A stretch of DNA of 64,000 nt, from positions 620,001 through 684,000 of the forward strand of contig OY760624.1 of NCBI GenBank assembly GCA_963663775.1, given 5' to 3'. The notes beneath the pieces are model-generated. The model worked only from the letters and a program-made list of their open reading frames with translations. It searched no databases and was not told where the DNA came from. A program made the translations under genes and the position numbers. Shown here piece after piece: positions 1 to 8,221 of this stretch. This DNA comes from G963663775 sp963663775 (GTDB lineage: Bacteria; Bacillota; Clostridia; Oscillospirales; Butyricicoccaceae). The first letter of the stretch is position 1, and every line of letters starts with the position of its first letter.

Positions 1-195
1 ATGGATCGGCTCGGTTAATTCACAGCAAAACCGAAACACCTTTGGGTCACGTGCAGAGCTGTTGGCAGGAAAAATCTTTGCTGCATTGTCGAGTTTTTTC
101 CACCCTCTGCTGCCCCGCTGCTGCGTTTTTTTGCCCGCACCCTTTTGGGCACGGACACGTCTGGGGTCTTTGGATGTATTTTCTTTTGCACTCAT
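1..195 (-). CDS. N-terminus of condensation-type alcohol acetyltransferase (partial)
   Basis: Only the first 65 codons are present; the gene continues past the left edge. After a basic, Lys/Arg-rich stretch of about 30 residues it reads WKKLDNAAKIFP and then DPKVFRFCCELTEPI. This resembles the opening of the clostridial acyltransferases related to condensation (WS/DGAT-like) domains, often annotated alcohol acetyltransferase or DUF6320 proteins. The ATG overlaps the stop codon of the esterase gene by four bases (ATGA), so the two are translationally coupled. A paired esterase and acyltransferase suggests making and breaking of an acyl ester, but the substrate is unknown. The family call rests on remembered similarity of a short N-terminus. 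Confidence 0.55.
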   Translation of the reverse strand, partial: MSAKENTSKDPRRVRAQKGAGKKTQQRGSRGWKKLDNAAKIFPANSSARDPKVFRFCCELTEPIH

Positions 196-1127
196 GATGA
201 AACCTCATTCAGGAAATCAAGAATATGTGAATAGCAATGCCGCACCTGCTGAAACCGCAGCGGCAAACTGAAAAATCCATGCAGCGCATCCGGAATCCGC
301 CGTGTTACCGCACGATTGCCCTCTGCCCGCAGCCTTGCGCCATAGGCTTCGCCTTCATCCCGCAGCGGGTCATACTGTGCCGTAATCAGCAGGGTATCCG
401 GCTGCCCTGTCAAGTCCTTTGCCGCAAGCGGCGCAAAATAGGGATTCCAGCGGTCTTCGGGTGACGATTGATAAAGTTCCATGTATTCACAGACCCGCTT
501 GCTGGTCAGTAAAAACCCTTCCCCATTTTCTCGCAAAGACGGATACGGAGAAATCGCAGGGTCATGCTCGCTGGCGCAAGCCGGATAAAGCAGAATTTGG
601 CGGCGTGGTGCGAACACGCCATTGTCACGTGCCATTAAGCTGAGTGCCGCCGTGAGATTCCCGCCGGCAGAATCGCCCATCAAAGTGATATTTTCCGGTT
701 GCACAGGCAAAATCGGCCGCAGAAACAGCTCCTGCACCACGGCATAATAGTCCATCAGCGGCACAGGATAGCGATGTTCCGGCGCAAGCCGATACCCTAC
801 AAACAGCACCATTTGTCCCGTTTGATTCGCCAGCGTCTGACAAACATGACTATAGGTATAGGCATCGCCCGAAATCCACCCGCCGCCGTGCGCATAAACA
901 ATCATAGACGAGGTGGGTACACCGCTTTGGCGGGGTGTAAACAGCTGACAGGGCACATCAAAGGCACCATTGCGCACCTTGAGCGGAATGGTGTGATAGG
1001 TGCGCAGCGGCAATGATGGGTGCGCCATGCGTGTTGCATTTCGTGCCAGCAAATAATGGCGTGTGATGTCTATCTCCGGATACGACAGGGCATGCAGCAC
1101 CGCACGCATATATTTATTGATTGCCAT
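192..1127 (-). CDS. alpha/beta hydrolase, acetyl-esterase/lipase (HSL family)
   Basis: This 311-residue cytoplasmic hydrolase of the hormone-sensitive-lipase/Aes family should cleave short acyl esters. The oxyanion-hole motif HGGGW lies at about residues 80-84. The nucleophile elbow GDSAGG has Ser near 153, Asp is near 253 in TAQYDPLRDEG, and His is near 283 in ALHGFF, so the triad is complete. I chose the ATG at 1127 because a GGAGG site lies 5 bases upstream; the longer frame has no such signal. There is no signal peptide. It is coupled by a 4-base overlap to the acyltransferase gene downstream and follows the AEC transporter by 55 bases. Confidence 0.85.
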   Translation of the reverse strand: MAINKYMRAVLHALSYPEIDITRHYLLARNATRMAHPSLPLRTYHTIPLKVRNGAFDVPCQLFTPRQSGVPTSSMIVYAHGGGWISGDAYTYSHVCQTLANQTGQMVLFVGYRLAPEHRYPVPLMDYYAVVQELFLRPILPVQPENITLMGDSAGGNLTAALSLMARDNGVFAPRRQILLYPACASEHDPAISPYPSLRENGEGFLLTSKRVCEYMELYQSSPEDRWNPYFAPLAAKDLTGQPDTLLITAQYDPLRDEGEAYGARLRAEGNRAVTRRIPDALHGFFSLPLRFQQVRHCYSHILDFLNEVSS

Positions 1128-1182
1128 GAAATCCTCCCATATGCAGGCAGGGCCTGTTCTCTGTCCGCCTACAATCCCTTCT

Positions 1183-2127
1183 TCAAATCGCTCCAACCGC
1201 TCGCAAAATGCAGAGAAATCCAGTCAAGGTCACAGCAGATGCCACCGTTGTCAGCACAATGACACTGGAGGACAGTGCCCCGTCGCCTCCCATATTTTTT
1301 GCCATGATATACGCCGTGACCGTGGTCGGCGAGCCTAGCATAATCAGCAGCGCCACCATGGCTTCTCCACGATAGCCCAGTGCATAGGCAAGCGGCAGAA
1401 ACACCATCGGCAGCACCAGCAGCTTAATGATGCTGGCGGCGATGGCAGGGCGCAGTTTTTGCAGCGCTTGATTGCCCTCAAACCCTGCCCCAATGACCAC
1501 CAAGGCAAGCGGTGCCGCCATATTCGCAAAGTTATCGATGGTTTTCGCCATAATGGCAGGAAACGTTATCTGCCAGACCGAAAACGGAATACCCGCAAAA
1601 ATACTCAAGATAATCGGGTTGGTGAAAATCCCTTTGGTGCAGCTGCGCACCATGCTTCTGCCCGCCATCGGCTCGGCGGCACTCAGCACCAGCACAACCA
1701 CCGCCGCAATGTTATACAGCGGCACCACTGCCACAATCATCAGCGGCACCAGCCCCGCACTGCCATAAATATTTTGTGCAAAAGCAATGCCCAAAATGGC
1801 AATACTGCTGCGATAGCTTGCCTGTGTGAAGGTGCCAACCATGCGCTTATCCGCTAAAAACAGCCTGGCACCCGCCCAAATCCCCAAAATCATGACGGCA
1901 GTTATCAAAAAGCACAGCACAAAAAAATCCGCTTGAAACACGGCATCCATGCGGCTGGTGGCAATGTCCCGAAACAACAGCAGCGGCAGCAGCACACGAA
2001 ACGAAAAACGGTCCAATCCACCCACAAAATCCGACGAAAAGAAACCTTTCCGTTTGAGCCAATAACTGATGAAAATGACGGCAAAAACCGGAACGGTTGC
2101 GTTCAAACTAAAAACAAAGCTTTCCAA
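1183..2127 (-). CDS. AEC family transporter (auxin efflux carrier type)
   Basis: A 314-residue, very hydrophobic protein with about ten membrane segments and the typical opening of AEC permeases (SLNATVPVFAVIFISYWLKR), followed by an RVLLPLLLF segment. Bacterial members export or import carboxylates such as malate or malonate; the substrate here cannot be told. The start is a TTG, chosen because the resulting N-terminus matches the family; an AAAGGA site lies about 12 bases upstream, which is rather far. It sits between the MarR regulator (43 bases upstream) and the esterase on the same strand and probably shares their transcript. Confidence 0.8.
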   Translation of the reverse strand: MESFVFSLNATVPVFAVIFISYWLKRKGFFSSDFVGGLDRFSFRVLLPLLLFRDIATSRMDAVFQADFFVLCFLITAVMILGIWAGARLFLADKRMVGTFTQASYRSSIAILGIAFAQNIYGSAGLVPLMIVAVVPLYNIAAVVVLVLSAAEPMAGRSMVRSCTKGIFTNPIILSIFAGIPFSVWQITFPAIMAKTIDNFANMAAPLALVVIGAGFEGNQALQKLRPAIAASIIKLLVLPMVFLPLAYALGYRGEAMVALLIMLGSPTTVTAYIMAKNMGGDGALSSSVIVLTTVASAVTLTGFLCILRAVGAI

Positions 2128-2169
2128 AGTGCGGTGAAATCCTTTCTCTCAACATATCACTGACCTATT

Positions 2170-2616
2170 TCACAGTCCATCCGGCATCCTATTGATGCGA
2201 TTTTGCAGCTGCTCCAAGCAATGCGCCAAAATGCGCTCTTCCTCCGGAGAAAGGCCATCGAGTGCTGCTGCAAACATATCTGCATGAAACTGTCTGTGAA
2301 ATTCATATGCCGCCATGCCTTTCGGTGTCAACGAAACATTCACCACACGGCGGTCATTTTGGTCACGCATGCGCACAAGCAATCCCTTGCTCTCCAGTTT
2401 GTCGGAAGCCACCGTCAGTGTCGCCAATGTCACACCAATGATGCGTGCGGCATCTGACATGCGTGTGCAGGGATTTTCCGCAATTTTTGCAATGATATTG
2501 ATTTCTGTTGCGGAAATGTCCGCTTCCAGTCCCACTGCCAGTGCATGTTCCTCTATTTTATTGATACGGCTCCAAACGTCCACCAGAAACATGCTGAATT
2601 GGTCACTGACTGCCAC
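2170..2616 (-). CDS. MarR family transcriptional regulator
   Basis: A 148-residue winged-helix repressor. The central region has the helix-turn-helix (MSDAARIIGVTLATLTVASD) followed by the beta wing (LVRMRDQNDRRVVNVSLTPKG), which is diagnostic of MarR proteins. I used the GTG at 2616 because a GGGAGG site lies about 7 bases upstream and the length then matches the family; a longer frame from 2733 would run over the promoter. As first gene of the group it probably controls the AEC transporter, esterase and acyltransferase behind it, and perhaps itself. The ligand is unknown. Confidence 0.85.
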   Translation of the reverse strand: MAVSDQFSMFLVDVWSRINKIEEHALAVGLEADISATEINIIAKIAENPCTRMSDAARIIGVTLATLTVASDKLESKGLLVRMRDQNDRRVVNVSLTPKGMAAYEFHRQFHADMFAAALDGLSPEEERILAHCLEQLQNRINRMPDGL

Positions 2617-2719
2617 TCGTTCTCCCTCCCTTCTGAAAGCGCACAGGATATTTTCTTTTTTGACAAAATCCACTGCCAAATATCCTTCTCGCATAGTATT
2701 GCAGTGTGATGTTGCCTTC

Positions 2720-2748
2720 AGTATACCATACATCCGCTATCCAGACAA
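2720..2748 (-). promoter_or_regulatory. sigma-A type promoter for the marR operon
   Basis: On the minus strand TTGTCT is followed by a 17-base spacer and TATACT, which places a start about 100 bases upstream of the MarR GTG codon. The -10 is near consensus and the -35 differs at two positions. I see no perfect palindrome that would mark a MarR operator. Confidence 0.55.
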
Positions 2749-2776
2749 GCACGACAGGCAGCCTGTTCCCACACAG

Positions 2777-2819
2777 CAAACACCGACTCTGCACCCTTGT
2801 GATGCAAAGCCGGTGTTTG
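2777..2819. repeat. 16-bp stem-loop between ricT and marR
   Basis: The arms at 2777-2792 and 2804-2819 pair over 16 positions (nine perfect outer pairs built from CAAACACCG, then a mix with two G-U wobbles), with an 11-base loop. It lies just downstream of the ricT stop on the minus strand and is the likely 3' end structure of that operon, although no U-tract follows on either strand. Confidence 0.5.
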
Positions 2820-2832
2820 GATTACCATATTC

Positions 2833-3993
2833 TCAGCCGCCGTCTTTCGGCGCAGCCGCTCCCGGATTGGTGCGGGATGTGTTGCGGCGTCCGCCGCGGT
2901 GTGTGCGCTTGCGCGGCGCACCTTCCGCATCTTTCCCATCTTTTGACGATGGATTCTGTCGCACAGGTCGCTTCTGCCGCACAGGTCGCTCTTCTTCGGT
3001 ACGTTTTTGCCGCATCGGGCGATGCTCTGCCGCCTTTTGTCTGCCTGCTGCGTCTTCTTTTTGTTTCATCGCCTGTGCAAACATTTTTTCAACGGTTTTT
3101 CCCGTGTCCTTGCGTGGTTCTGCCTCTGCCTGCTGCACTTTTTTCTCCGGCTCGGCATACACGGGCGGCTTTGTACGCCCCTTTGCCGAACGTGCACCAC
3201 GGCAATCTGCACATGCAAACACCTTCGGCTCTTCTGTGCTGTCCTCCAGCTGTACACGACAAAGTCCCCGCAGCATCTGCACGGAAACCACCGTGCCCAT
3301 GCCTTCCGGCGTTTCCACATAGCTTCCCTGTCGTGGGGTTTTCTTCTGTAGGTCTGCATAAACTTCATGTTCATATTTTAAGCAGCACATGAGTCTGCCG
3401 CAGGTGCCTGAAATCTTCGCAGGATTGAGCGAAAGATTTTGCTCCTTCGCCATGTTAATGGATACCGGCTGGAACTCATCCATATAGGATGCACAGCAAA
3501 GCTCTCGCCCACAGGCACCCAATCCGCCAATCATTTTCGCCTCATCACGCACGCCAATTTGACGCAGTTCAATTCTGGTGTGAAACACACTCGCCAAATC
3601 CTTGACGAGCTCTCGAAAATCCACACGTCCGTCCGCCGTGAAATAAAACAAAATTTTATTCACATCAAAGGTGCATTCCGCTTCTACCAAATGCATATCC
3701 AAGCCGTGATTTTCAATTTTCTGCTTGCAAATCACAAATGCTTCCTGCGCACGTGTTTTGTTTTCTGCCGCAATTTGCAAATCCGCCCTCGTGGCAATCC
3801 GCATCACAGGACGCAGCGGCTGCACAATTTTTTCTTCCGCCACCTCTGCATTGCCAAGCACAACCTCACCGCATTCCACGCCACGAGAGGTTTCCACAAT
3901 CACGTGCGCTCCGGCAGAAATCTGCTTGTCCGCAGGGTCAAAATAATAAAGCTTTCCGATTTTCTTAAATCGAACGCCAATAACAGTGCTCAA
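2833..3993 (-). CDS. ricT: PSP1-domain Fe-S protein RicT (YaaT)
   Basis: A 386-residue homologue of Bacillus YaaT/RicT, a PSP1-domain protein. With RicA (YmcA) and RicF (YlbF) it forms an Fe-S complex that acts on RNase Y processing, competence and sporulation. Two cysteine clusters are visible, at C161/C166/C167 (CGRELCC) and C198/C203/C204 (CGRLMCC), as expected for the cluster ligands. From about residue 270 the protein continues as a charged low-complexity tail with repeated RQKR units, longer than the Bacillus protein. The start is a TTG, preceded at 7 bases by GGAGG. It is the last gene of the decarboxylase-darA-holB-ricT group. Confidence 0.9.
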   Translation of the reverse strand: MSTVIGVRFKKIGKLYYFDPADKQISAGAHVIVETSRGVECGEVVLGNAEVAEEKIVQPLRPVMRIATRADLQIAAENKTRAQEAFVICKQKIENHGLDMHLVEAECTFDVNKILFYFTADGRVDFRELVKDLASVFHTRIELRQIGVRDEAKMIGGLGACGRELCCASYMDEFQPVSINMAKEQNLSLNPAKISGTCGRLMCCLKYEHEVYADLQKKTPRQGSYVETPEGMGTVVSVQMLRGLCRVQLEDSTEEPKVFACADCRGARSAKGRTKPPVYAEPEKKVQQAEAEPRKDTGKTVEKMFAQAMKQKEDAAGRQKAAEHRPMRQKRTEEERPVRQKRPVRQNPSSKDGKDAEGAPRKRTHRGGRRNTSRTNPGAAAPKDGG

Positions 3994-4026
3994 GGAAAAT
4001 CCTCCTACCCCAATATGGGTCGTTTC

Positions 4027-4908
4027 TTATAAATAACACATCTCATAGCTTCCGGCGCACAGTGCCGCACTGACTGCCGCAGCAGAGGCATTCCCCTCCA
4101 CACGCATCTCCAGTGTATGCAAAAATGCGGTGAGCCGCAGCAGCCGCTGCGGTGCGACTTTTGCCGCAAGCGCCTGTGTTTCGCCGCCGGCTTCCGGCAG
4201 CAGCAGCGGCGCAGACAACGCCATTCCCACAAAAACGGCATCTCGCAGAGCCGTCTTCACGCCCTGCAAAAACGCACGTTGCGCAGGACGTGTCAGCTTT
4301 TCCATCGCCATGCAGCGCAGCAGAAGCACCGCTTCATTTCCATCCGCCAACGCCTTTACCATCGGTAGCACTAACTCTAATTGCAGCTGCTCCGCTGCGG
4401 GTTCTGTGCCGCCCGGTGCCAGTTCATATCGCGTACAGCGGGACTGCACCGTGGTCAGCAGGGCATCCGGTTGCTCTGCCGTCAAAATAAAAAAGGCATA
4501 ACGCGGCGGTTCTTCCAGCGTTTTCAGCAGCGCATTCTGCGCCATTTGGTTCATATTCTGCGCATGGCGCACAATGGTCACCCGCCGCTCACCATCGTTT
4601 GGCAGCACGGTCACGGCACGGCGCAGTTCCCGTGCCGCATCCACTTTAATATCTTGATTTTCGGGGTCTAAAATCGTCAAATCCGGATGGATGCCCTCCT
4701 GCACTTTATGGCAGGCATTGCATGCGCCGCAAGGACGCTTCCCCTGCCCTGTGCACAGCAGTGCCATGGCAATTTTTTTGGCAACACGCATCTTGCCGCT
4801 GCCGCTTTCCCCTGTCAGCAGAATGGTCTGCGGCAGCTTAGACTGCAAAATCACAGCTGCAACGTGGTCTGCCGTTTGCTTCACCGTTGTATTCTCATAA
4901 TTTTTCAA
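4027..4908 (-). CDS. holB: DNA polymerase III delta' subunit (clamp loader)
   Basis: A clamp-loader subunit that helps open and load the beta clamp. It has a Walker A motif GESGSGK, a zinc-binding Cys set (CGACNAC with a preceding Cys), the LLKTLEEPP stretch typical of the family and the SRC arginine-finger motif (QSRCTRY). I place the start at the TTG at 4908 (293 residues), overlapping the end of darA by 14 bases, with a GGTGGA-like site about 5 bases upstream. A GTG at 4884 is an alternative with a weaker site. Clustering with darA and ricT is the conserved Gram-positive arrangement. Confidence 0.88.
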   Translation of the reverse strand: MKNYENTTVKQTADHVAAVILQSKLPQTILLTGESGSGKMRVAKKIAMALLCTGQGKRPCGACNACHKVQEGIHPDLTILDPENQDIKVDAARELRRAVTVLPNDGERRVTIVRHAQNMNQMAQNALLKTLEEPPRYAFFILTAEQPDALLTTVQSRCTRYELAPGGTEPAAEQLQLELVLPMVKALADGNEAVLLLRCMAMEKLTRPAQRAFLQGVKTALRDAVFVGMALSAPLLLPEAGGETQALAAKVAPQRLLRLTAFLHTLEMRVEGNASAAAVSAALCAGSYEMCYL

Positions 4909-5218
4909 AGCGTTCCACCGGCAGCACAAACACTGTTGCCCCGCCCACATCGACCTCTACCGGCATCGTCGGATAAAATCCCATGCCCAGTTCTGCGGTC
5001 GGCGGAATCGTTTGCTTGCGTGTGGAAGAATAGGTGCGAATAATTTCCATAGCACCCTCCACACGTGCTTCCTCCAAACCCATTAAAATGGTAACATTTC
5101 CTGCTTTTAAAAAGCCGCCTGTTGTAGCAAGCTTGGTAATAGAATACCCTTCTTTCATCAATTCATCAATCACACGATGCGCATCGTCGGAATTGATAAT
5201 CGCAAGCAACATTTTCAT
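4895..5218 (-). CDS. darA: cyclic-di-AMP receptor protein DarA (PstA/YaaQ)
   Basis: A 107-residue PII-like protein that in other Firmicutes binds cyclic di-AMP as a trimer. Recognisable stretches are MKMLLAIINSDDA at the N-terminus, a G-x-T-K-L-A-T-T-G-G-F-L element, and the C-terminal half-strand GGATVFVLPVERFEKL. The ATG at 5218 follows AAGGGGG at 8 bases, so the upstream in-frame residues are not coding. Its stop overlaps the start of holB. DarA's downstream partner is not known in general; the message here is that this organism uses c-di-AMP signalling. Confidence 0.9.
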   Translation of the reverse strand: MKMLLAIINSDDAHRVIDELMKEGYSITKLATTGGFLKAGNVTILMGLEEARVEGAMEIIRTYSSTRKQTIPPTAELGMGFYPTMPVEVDVGGATVFVLPVERFEKL

Positions 5219-5293
5219 AACGAAATCCCCCTTCAAAAGGAATTCTGGTGCATTTTTAGCAACCAAACTTGTTAATATACGGTCCATCTTACC

Positions 5294-5321
5294 ATGCTAT
5301 AGACGCCTGTATGTCTGTCAA
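5294..5321 (-). promoter_or_regulatory. possible promoter for darA-holB-ricT
   Basis: A perfect TTGACA on the minus strand is followed after 16 bases by TAGCAT, about 70 bases upstream of darA and downstream of the decarboxylase stop. The -10 is weak, so this could be an accessory promoter within a longer operon. Confidence 0.35.
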
Positions 5322-5382
5322 TGCATCGCTGCGGCAGGCATTTTGTATCCAACCGCCCTGCTATTCGATACAAAAACATCTT

Positions 5383-6765
5383 TTATTCTGTAAGAATCCA
5401 AAGATTCTCAATATCAGTATAGCATCTTTCCTGTAAAAATTCAATGTGCGCCGCCGTGATTTTCTCGCCTGGCCAAAGCAGCGGAATTCCGGGCGGATAG
5501 GGTGTGACCGCCCGTGCACAAATTTGACCCACGGCTTCCTGTGCCGCCACCGCTTTTGCTGTACCAAACCATACCTTTCGCACAGAACGGACGTGCTCTG
5601 CCCGTGGCATCTGCGGCAATGCGGCACATTTGTCTGCCGATTTTACGCACCGTCCCGCTCGTGCCAGCGCACGCATCAGCCGCAGCAATTCGGATGGACA
5701 GTCTGCCCCCGTGATGATGAACACCACACACTGACTGTCCGCCATTTCGCATGCAATCCCATCTTCTTCATAGAGTCGATTTGCCAATGCGTGTCCGCTC
5801 AGACCAACCGATGCCGCATGAATCGTGAGCCTGCACGGGTCAAGCATCGCAACATCTTGCTCCGTCACAACACGCAGTGCTGTGCACCTTTGTAGATACC
5901 GCCGCAAATGTGCCACAAAGCGTGCGACCCGCCGATATTGCGCCCCGCCGCTGCCGGCAAGCCATGCGTGCGCCAAGTCCAAGCTGCACAAAATGGGATA
6001 AGACGGACTAGAAGTGCCCACCATCGCTTCTGCCCTGCGCAGGTCATCCCCCTGCATGCTGTCTGCAAAAATCAAATACGCCCCCTGTCCCATGCACGGC
6101 AAGGTTTTGTGTGCGGACAGCACGGCTGCATCTGCGCCCTGTGCCACGGGGGATGGAACGCCAAGTGCCGGCAAATGTGCCCCGTGCGCCGCATCCACAA
6201 GCAGTTTTTTCCCCCGCCGATGGCACAGTGCCGCCAACATCGGTATATCCTGCAGCACGCCATAATAATTGGGAGACACCACCAACAGTGCAGCACTTTC
6301 CGGATGCGCATCCAGCATGCGTTCCACTTCGTGTGCAGACAACATGCCCGAAAATCCAAACGGTTCCTGTACGGTCGGATATACAAAAATCGGCTGCAAA
6401 TCAAACAGCGCACAGGCAGACACCACGCTTTTGTGGCAGGTGCGGTCCAACAGTACCGTTCCGCCTGCGCCAACCGCCGCACACAGCATCGCATGGATAC
6501 CTTGTGTAGAGCCACCCGTTAAAAAATGACAATCGTCTGCACCATACCATTGTGCTGTCAATTTTTCCGCCCCACGAATCGGCTCCGTGCCTTCATATAG
6601 ATTCCCCGTGCCATAGATTTCCGTATAATCGATGGCGAAAATCGAATCAAATGCCGCAAATATCGGATTGCCCTTATGTCCCGGCATATGAAAACGTGCC
6701 ACGTCCCCCGCCGCAAGTGCCTGGATGGCGGTATACAGCGGTGTCGCCGCTTGTTCCTGTTTCAT
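5383..6765 (-). CDS. Orn/Lys/Arg decarboxylase family protein (YaaO/SpeA type)
   Basis: A 460-residue fold-type I PLP enzyme of the short Gram-positive Orn/Lys/Arg decarboxylase class, which makes a polyamine precursor such as cadaverine or agmatine. The PLP lysine is K220 in SAHKT. Other landmarks are FHMPGHKG near the N-terminus, FLTGGSTQGIHAM (cofactor phosphate site) and DAAHGAH. The ATG at 6765 was taken because AAAGGA lies upstream and the N-terminus then matches the family; the spacing of 13 is long. In Bacillus the homologue yaaO begins the yaaO-tmk-yaaQ-yaaR-holB-yaaT cluster; here tmk and yaaR are absent. Substrate specificity cannot be read from the sequence. Confidence 0.85.
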   Translation of the reverse strand: MKQEQAATPLYTAIQALAAGDVARFHMPGHKGNPIFAAFDSIFAIDYTEIYGTGNLYEGTEPIRGAEKLTAQWYGADDCHFLTGGSTQGIHAMLCAAVGAGGTVLLDRTCHKSVVSACALFDLQPIFVYPTVQEPFGFSGMLSAHEVERMLDAHPESAALLVVSPNYYGVLQDIPMLAALCHRRGKKLLVDAAHGAHLPALGVPSPVAQGADAAVLSAHKTLPCMGQGAYLIFADSMQGDDLRRAEAMVGTSSPSYPILCSLDLAHAWLAGSGGAQYRRVARFVAHLRRYLQRCTALRVVTEQDVAMLDPCRLTIHAASVGLSGHALANRLYEEDGIACEMADSQCVVFIITGADCPSELLRLMRALARAGRCVKSADKCAALPQMPRAEHVRSVRKVWFGTAKAVAAQEAVGQICARAVTPYPPGIPLLWPGEKITAAHIEFLQERCYTDIENLWILTE

Positions 6766-6960
6766 AAAAAAGACCCGTTCCTTTCTGTCTTGACACGCTT
6801 CTAATGTGAAATCTGCAAGAGCAAAATCCACCATCCTGCAAAACAGACAATAACACTGGGTTTTGCTAAACCCCTTGTTTTGCACCTATAGTTTTGGATA
6901 AACCCCGATTATATGGCTACATTGCCGATATAAAACCAAAGCGAAGCGGTATATTTCTGT

Positions 6961-6989
6961 ATTATATCACAAACAAAATCTGGTTAAAA
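6961..6989 (-). promoter_or_regulatory. promoter for the decarboxylase gene
   Basis: On the minus strand TTTTAA, a 17-base spacer and a perfect TATAAT give transcription towards the decarboxylase with a leader of about 190 bases. The -35 is weak. Confidence 0.5.
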
Positions 6990-6992
6990 CAC

Positions 6993-7022
6993 TTGCGCAG
7001 AGAATATAAAACGTATTATAAT
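6993..7022 (+). promoter_or_regulatory. promoter for serC-serA
   Basis: TTGCGC, an 18-base spacer and a perfect TATAAT lie about 100 bases upstream of the serC ATG. The -35 boxes of this and the divergent promoter are only a few bases apart, so one regulator bound between them could affect both. Confidence 0.55.
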
Positions 7023-7124
7023 AAAAGAAGTCCGTTTAAATAGCGATAGATAGAGAAACGGCATCCACTGTATTGGTAAGTACGATTGTAATCGGTGTAA
7101 AAATGAAAGGCAGGTATCCTACTC

Positions 7125-8210
7125 ATGTCAGACTTTAGAATTTATAACTTCTCCGCAGGTCCGTCCATGCTGCCGCTTTCCGTGCTCGAGAAAGCCGCTT
7201 CCGAAATGACGAACTGTCAAGGCTCTGGTATGTCAGTCATGGAGATGAGCCACCGCTCTAAAGTCTATGACGGCATCATCAAAAATACCGAGGCCTCTCT
7301 GCGCCGCGTCATGAACATTCCGGACAATTATAAGGTGCTGTTCCTGCAGGGCGGCGCAACCTTGCAGTTTTCTGCAATTCCGCTCAACCTGATGAAGACC
7401 GGCAAAGCAGACTATATTGTCACAGGTCATTTTGCAAAGAGTGCTGCAAAGGAAGCGAAAAAGTTCGGCACAGTGAACATTGCGGCTTCCTCTGAAGACG
7501 GCAACTTTGACCGCATCCCGACACAGGACGAGTTGAAGCTCGACCCCACTGCAGATTATGTCTATATTTGCTCCAACAACACCATCTTCGGCACCGAATG
7601 GGACTATGTTCCGGAAACCGGAAATGTGCCGCTGGTTGCAGACATGTCCTCCAACATCCTTTCCAAGCCTGTGGATGTTTCCAAGTATGGTGTCATCATG
7701 GCAGGTGCGCAGAAGAACATGGGCCCTGCGGGCTTGACTGTTGTCATCGTGCGGGAAGATTTGCTCGGCAATTATCGTGAAAACATGCCGTCCATTTTGG
7801 ATTGGAAGTTCATGGCAGATAAGGACAGCATGCCGAACACACCGCCGACCTATGCAATCTATGTGCTCGGTCTGGTGCTGGAGTGGATTGAATCCATCGG
7901 CGGTTTGACCGAACTGGCAAAGATGAATGAAGACAAGGCAAAGATGCTGTATGATTACCTCGACACCTCTGACTTCTATAAGGCCGTTGCACAGCCGGCT
8001 TCCCGTTCCCGCATGAACGCGACCTTCCGCACCGCAAGCGAAGAATTGGACGCAAAGTTTGCCAAGGAATCTGCCGCAAACGACATGTCCAACCTCAAGG
8101 GACATCGCTCTGTGGGCGGCATGCGTGCTTCCATCTATAATGCAATGCCCAAGGAAGGCGTAGAAAAGCTGATTGCGTTCATGAAGGATTTTGCAGAAGC
8201 CAACAAGTAA
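7125..8210 (+). CDS. serC: phosphoserine aminotransferase
   Basis: A 361-residue fold-type I PLP enzyme that converts 3-phosphohydroxypyruvate and glutamate to phosphoserine, the second step of serine synthesis. The N-terminus IYNFSAGPSMLP, the MEMSHRSK motif, the FLQGGATLQF stretch and the PLP lysine K197 in GAQKNMGPAG are all typical of SerC. Length is normal. The ATG at 7125 is preceded by AGGCAGG. serA follows after 11 bases, so the two first steps of the pathway are co-transcribed and probably end at the terminator after serA. Confidence 0.97.
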   Translation: MSDFRIYNFSAGPSMLPLSVLEKAASEMTNCQGSGMSVMEMSHRSKVYDGIIKNTEASLRRVMNIPDNYKVLFLQGGATLQFSAIPLNLMKTGKADYIVTGHFAKSAAKEAKKFGTVNIAASSEDGNFDRIPTQDELKLDPTADYVYICSNNTIFGTEWDYVPETGNVPLVADMSSNILSKPVDVSKYGVIMAGAQKNMGPAGLTVVIVREDLLGNYRENMPSILDWKFMADKDSMPNTPPTYAIYVLGLVLEWIESIGGLTELAKMNEDKAKMLYDYLDTSDFYKAVAQPASRSRMNATFRTASEELDAKFAKESAANDMSNLKGHRSVGGMRASIYNAMPKEGVEKLIAFMKDFAEANK

Positions 8211-8221
8211 GGAGAGTTTTG

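Larger units (their letters stand above)
6766..7124. other. divergent regulatory region between decarboxylase and serC
   Basis: This 359-base interval has no gene. It holds two back-to-back promoters near its centre (listed separately), a leader of about 190 bases for the decarboxylase and one of about 100 bases for serC. The decarboxylase leader contains a small GGGTTT/AAACCC hairpin around 6858-6874. The serC leader contains CCGTTT and AAACGG arms at about 7030-7060. I recognise no known riboswitch or T-box in either. Confidence 0.6.

Noticed and set aside
2315..3322. A 335-codon plus-strand frame across marR and ricT.
   Set aside because: It is antisense to two recognised genes, rich in Ser/Cys/Arg as expected of a shadow frame, and has no start signal.
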